The translations under genes and the position numbers were made by a program. The notes beneath the pieces are model-generated. The model did no database searches. It worked only from the letters and a program-made list of their open reading frames with translations, and was not told where the DNA came from. This document shows, piece after piece, positions 62,188 through 64,000 of a stretch of 64,000 bases of DNA (position 1 is its first letter; every line of letters starts with the position of its first letter). The stretch comes from Streptomyces sp. RPA4-2. Its GTDB lineage: Bacteria; Actinomycetota; Actinomycetes; Streptomycetales; Streptomycetaceae. Where the stretch lies: NCBI RefSeq assembly GCF_012273515.2, contig NZ_CP050975.2, forward strand, positions 8,494,001 to 8,558,000. The letters run 5' to 3'.

Positions 62188-62546
62188 GACAGCCGGGATA
62201 CCGCAGCTTCTGCGCTGGAGCAGGGCGCCATTGCCTCAGGGCCGCAATGGCCTGCGCTCCGACGGCGCGGTTATCCCTCCCGGGGGGCCGTTGACGGCTC
62301 GCTGACTGGTCGAAGCTCGTCCCAGCTCGATAGGGGATCATCGATACCCCTCCCGATGCGGGGCTTGCTGGGCGGACAGGGCGTATCAGGCGCTGGCAGG
62401 CCCTTCCGTGCCCCGTTCCGGGGCCGCCGCCTCAAGAGGTGTTGGTGCCTTCTGCGGAAAGCTCCGCCGCAGGACCAATCCGAATCACCGACCTTGTGAA
62501 AGCCGTCCCTGCCCTTCACGGCGTTGGCCTGAGATTGGCAACACGC
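62188..62546. other. intergenic between convergent genes
   Basis: 359 bp between the fusion reductase and the convergent flavoprotein. No gene and no strong terminator hairpin was recognised. Confidence 0.5.
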
Positions 62547-63926
62547 TCAGCCCTTCACCGCGGCGAACAGGAGATTGAGGCCCTCAGTCATGGTCGGGTG
62601 AGTAATGATCATGTCCCGCAGCGCGGTGAACGGCATGTCGGCCAACATGGCTGTCTGCACCGTGGTGAGGCTTTCACCGGCCTCGGGCCCCAGCAGAGAC
62701 ACCCCCAGGATGCGGTCCGTAGCCCCGTCGATGACTGCCTTCCATACACCGTCCGTCTCTCGCATGGTGCGAGCGCGGGGAATAGCGGCGACGGGAAGTT
62801 TGGCGATGCGCACTGCATGCCCCGCAGCCCTTGCCTGCTCCTCGGTCAGACCCACGCGCGCCAGCTCGGGGGTCAGAAAGATCGTGTATGGGATGAGCCG
62901 GTCCTTTGTGCTGCGTGCGCCGCCCGCAAGGTTCTCCTTCAGGATGCGGTAGTCGTCCAGGGAGACGTGGGTGAACTGGGGACTCCCGGCCACGTCTCCG
63001 GCAGCCCAGATTCCAGGGGCGGAGGTGGCCAGGTGTTCGTCGGTCACGACGTAGCCTCTGTCGTCTACGTCGACGCCGGCGGCGGGCAAGTTGAGCTCGG
63101 AGGTGACGGGCGCACGTCCGGTTGCCACGAGAACGTCGTCTGCTGTGATCGAGATACCGTTGCTCAGAGTTAGGTGTACACCGCCCTGTTCTCGGCGAAC
63201 TGCGGCGACTGATGTGCCGGTCACGATGCGGGTGCCGTCGCGCGTGAGGAGTTCGGCCACGCTCTGTGCGATGTCCTCGTCCTCACGTGGCAGCAGGCGG
63301 GATCCTGCTTCGACGAGCGTCACTTCCGTACCGAAGGTGGCGAACATCTGCGCGAATTCAAGACCGACTGCTCCGCCGCCGATGATGACCATGCGCTGAG
63401 GAATTCGGTTAAGGTCGAGAAGCGAGTTGCTGGTCAGATAGCCCGCCTCTGCCAGGCCGGGAATTGGCGGGATGGATGGCCGGGTGCCGGTGTTGATCAC
63501 GGTCTGCGCACCGGTGAGGTTGCGGGTACCCCCGCCGTTGAGCTCCACCTCCACGGTGCCAGGGGCGACGAAGCGAGCCCTCCCGAGGACGAGATCCATG
63601 CCCGAGTCCAGGAACTGTTTGTGGTTGATGGCAACCATGCCCTCCACCACACCGGTTTTGTGCTTCAGGAGGCTCTCTGGGGTGACCTGGGGAGAATCAA
63701 CGTGGACACCGAGATCGCCAGCTCGGCGCGAGGATCTAAGGGTACGGGCGCTGCTCACCAGTGCCTTGGTGGGGATGCACGCGACATTGATGCAGGAGCC
63801 GCCGATCATGTCCCGCTCGACCATGGCGACCGACTTGCCGTTTCTGGCGGCATCCATGGCGAGCGTCTTGCCCGCCTTTCCGCCACCTACGACCAGGAGA
63901 TCGAACCCTTCGACATTGCCAGTCAT
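62547..63926 (-). CDS. pyridine nucleotide-disulfide oxidoreductase (mercuric reductase / RclA-like)
   Basis: A 459-residue class I flavoprotein disulfide reductase. FAD motif VVGGGKAGK (12-20), redox cysteines C45-x4-C50 in GGSCINVACIPTKAL, NAD(P) motif IIGGGAVGLEFAQ, second FAD motif IWAAGDVAG, and the C-terminal HPTMTEG that carries the catalytic His-Glu pair. There is no N-terminal heavy-metal domain and no C-terminal CC pair as in MerA, so RclA-like or general thiol/disulfide reduction is more likely than mercury reduction. ATG 63926 follows GGAG by 7 nt. Confidence 0.9.
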   Translation of the reverse strand: MTGNVEGFDLLVVGGGKAGKTLAMDAARNGKSVAMVERDMIGGSCINVACIPTKALVSSARTLRSSRRAGDLGVHVDSPQVTPESLLKHKTGVVEGMVAINHKQFLDSGMDLVLGRARFVAPGTVEVELNGGGTRNLTGAQTVINTGTRPSIPPIPGLAEAGYLTSNSLLDLNRIPQRMVIIGGGAVGLEFAQMFATFGTEVTLVEAGSRLLPREDEDIAQSVAELLTRDGTRIVTGTSVAAVRREQGGVHLTLSNGISITADDVLVATGRAPVTSELNLPAAGVDVDDRGYVVTDEHLATSAPGIWAAGDVAGSPQFTHVSLDDYRILKENLAGGARSTKDRLIPYTIFLTPELARVGLTEEQARAAGHAVRIAKLPVAAIPRARTMRETDGVWKAVIDGATDRILGVSLLGPEAGESLTTVQTAMLADMPFTALRDMIITHPTMTEGLNLLFAAVKG

Positions 63927-64000
63927 TTACTGCTCCATAAGTTGGATAGGCGAAAGATGAGCAGGAAATCCGGTGGGGCCGATCTGGCACTCGTCGGCTT
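63927..64000. other. window end
   Basis: 74 bp upstream of the minus-strand flavoprotein gene, holding its ribosome site and probably part of its promoter. Confidence 0.4.

Noticed and set aside
62547..63926. True mercuric reductase (merA)
   Set aside because: There is no N-terminal metal-binding domain, no C-terminal vicinal cysteines and no merR/merT/merP or merB gene nearby.

Overview
The window is chromosomal DNA of a Streptomyces-type actinomycete. GC content is very high, GTG, TTG and ATG starts are mixed, many genes overlap by four bases, and several products belong to families best known from Streptomyces (RheA/HSP18, the SCO5918 family, short MerR-like regulators, ECF41 sigma factors). 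The frequency of broken genes, insertion-sequence debris and paralogous copies looks like an accessory arm region more than the conserved core. No tRNA, rRNA or CRISPR array was seen.

Layout. 0.4-13.4 kb: a fumarate reductase/succinate dehydrogenase-type flavoprotein divergent from a large LuxR-type (LAL) ATPase regulator, a C-terminally cut ECF sigma factor, MarR and ArsR regulators, an SDR oxidoreductase, a GNAT acetyltransferase, a VOC protein, an NmrA-like protein and a wrecked DyP peroxidase. 13.6-16.1 kb: a solitary ketol-acid reductoisomerase (ilvC) and a ferritin-like protein. 16.4-31.4 kb: a dense sigma-B-type partner-switching region. It holds a decayed PAS-GAF-SpoIIE-HATPase protein, an ECF41 sigma factor, a GAF-PP2C phosphatase, a PAS-GAF-PP2C/B12-binding/STAS/MarR gene string, a sigma-B/F-family sigma factor, and an rsbQ-rsbP-rsbV-like operon whose rsbQ is split by an IS701-family element. 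32-34.7 kb: a broken YihY gene plus small stress proteins (PRC-barrel, hydrophobic peptide, CsbD). 35.4-40 kb: a tightly overlapped four-gene operon (acyl-CoA dehydrogenase, PIG-L deacetylase, NodS-like methyltransferase, family 2 glycosyltransferase), then Dps and a PfpI/DJ-1 protein.

41-48 kb: a hypothetical protein, a MerR-like regulator behind a roughly 700-nt leader, two tandem DUF2267 genes next to hsp18 and the divergent rheA with its operators, a broken MarR copy and a second sigma-B/F-family factor. 48.3-51.5 kb is a cold-shock block: direct repeats, leader hairpin, csp, DEAD-box helicase (frameshifted), CBS protein, SCO5918-like protein and a long terminator. 51.5-60.2 kb holds small hypotheticals, IS5 and IS21 remnants, a hemolysin III protein, a second GAF-PP2C phosphatase and the second copy of the MerR-like regulator with its leader. 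60.4-64 kb has a MOSC/ferredoxin-reductase/[2Fe-2S] fusion and a mercuric-reductase-like flavoprotein.

How the genes fit together. The dominant theme is general stress response: two sigma-B/F-family sigma factors, four PP2C phosphatase genes (one frameshifted) plus one wrecked relative, two STAS antagonists plus a remnant, candidate sigma-B-type promoters (dps, csbD, PRC-barrel, one sigma gene), heat shock (hsp18/rheA) and cold shock (csp/deaD). No intact anti-sigma kinase is visible; only two HATPase remnants remain, so the switches must use kinases elsewhere. The most unusual signals are the duplicated structured leader in front of the two MerR-like genes, the phosphatase-B12-STAS coupling, and the IS insertion that precisely splits rsbQ.
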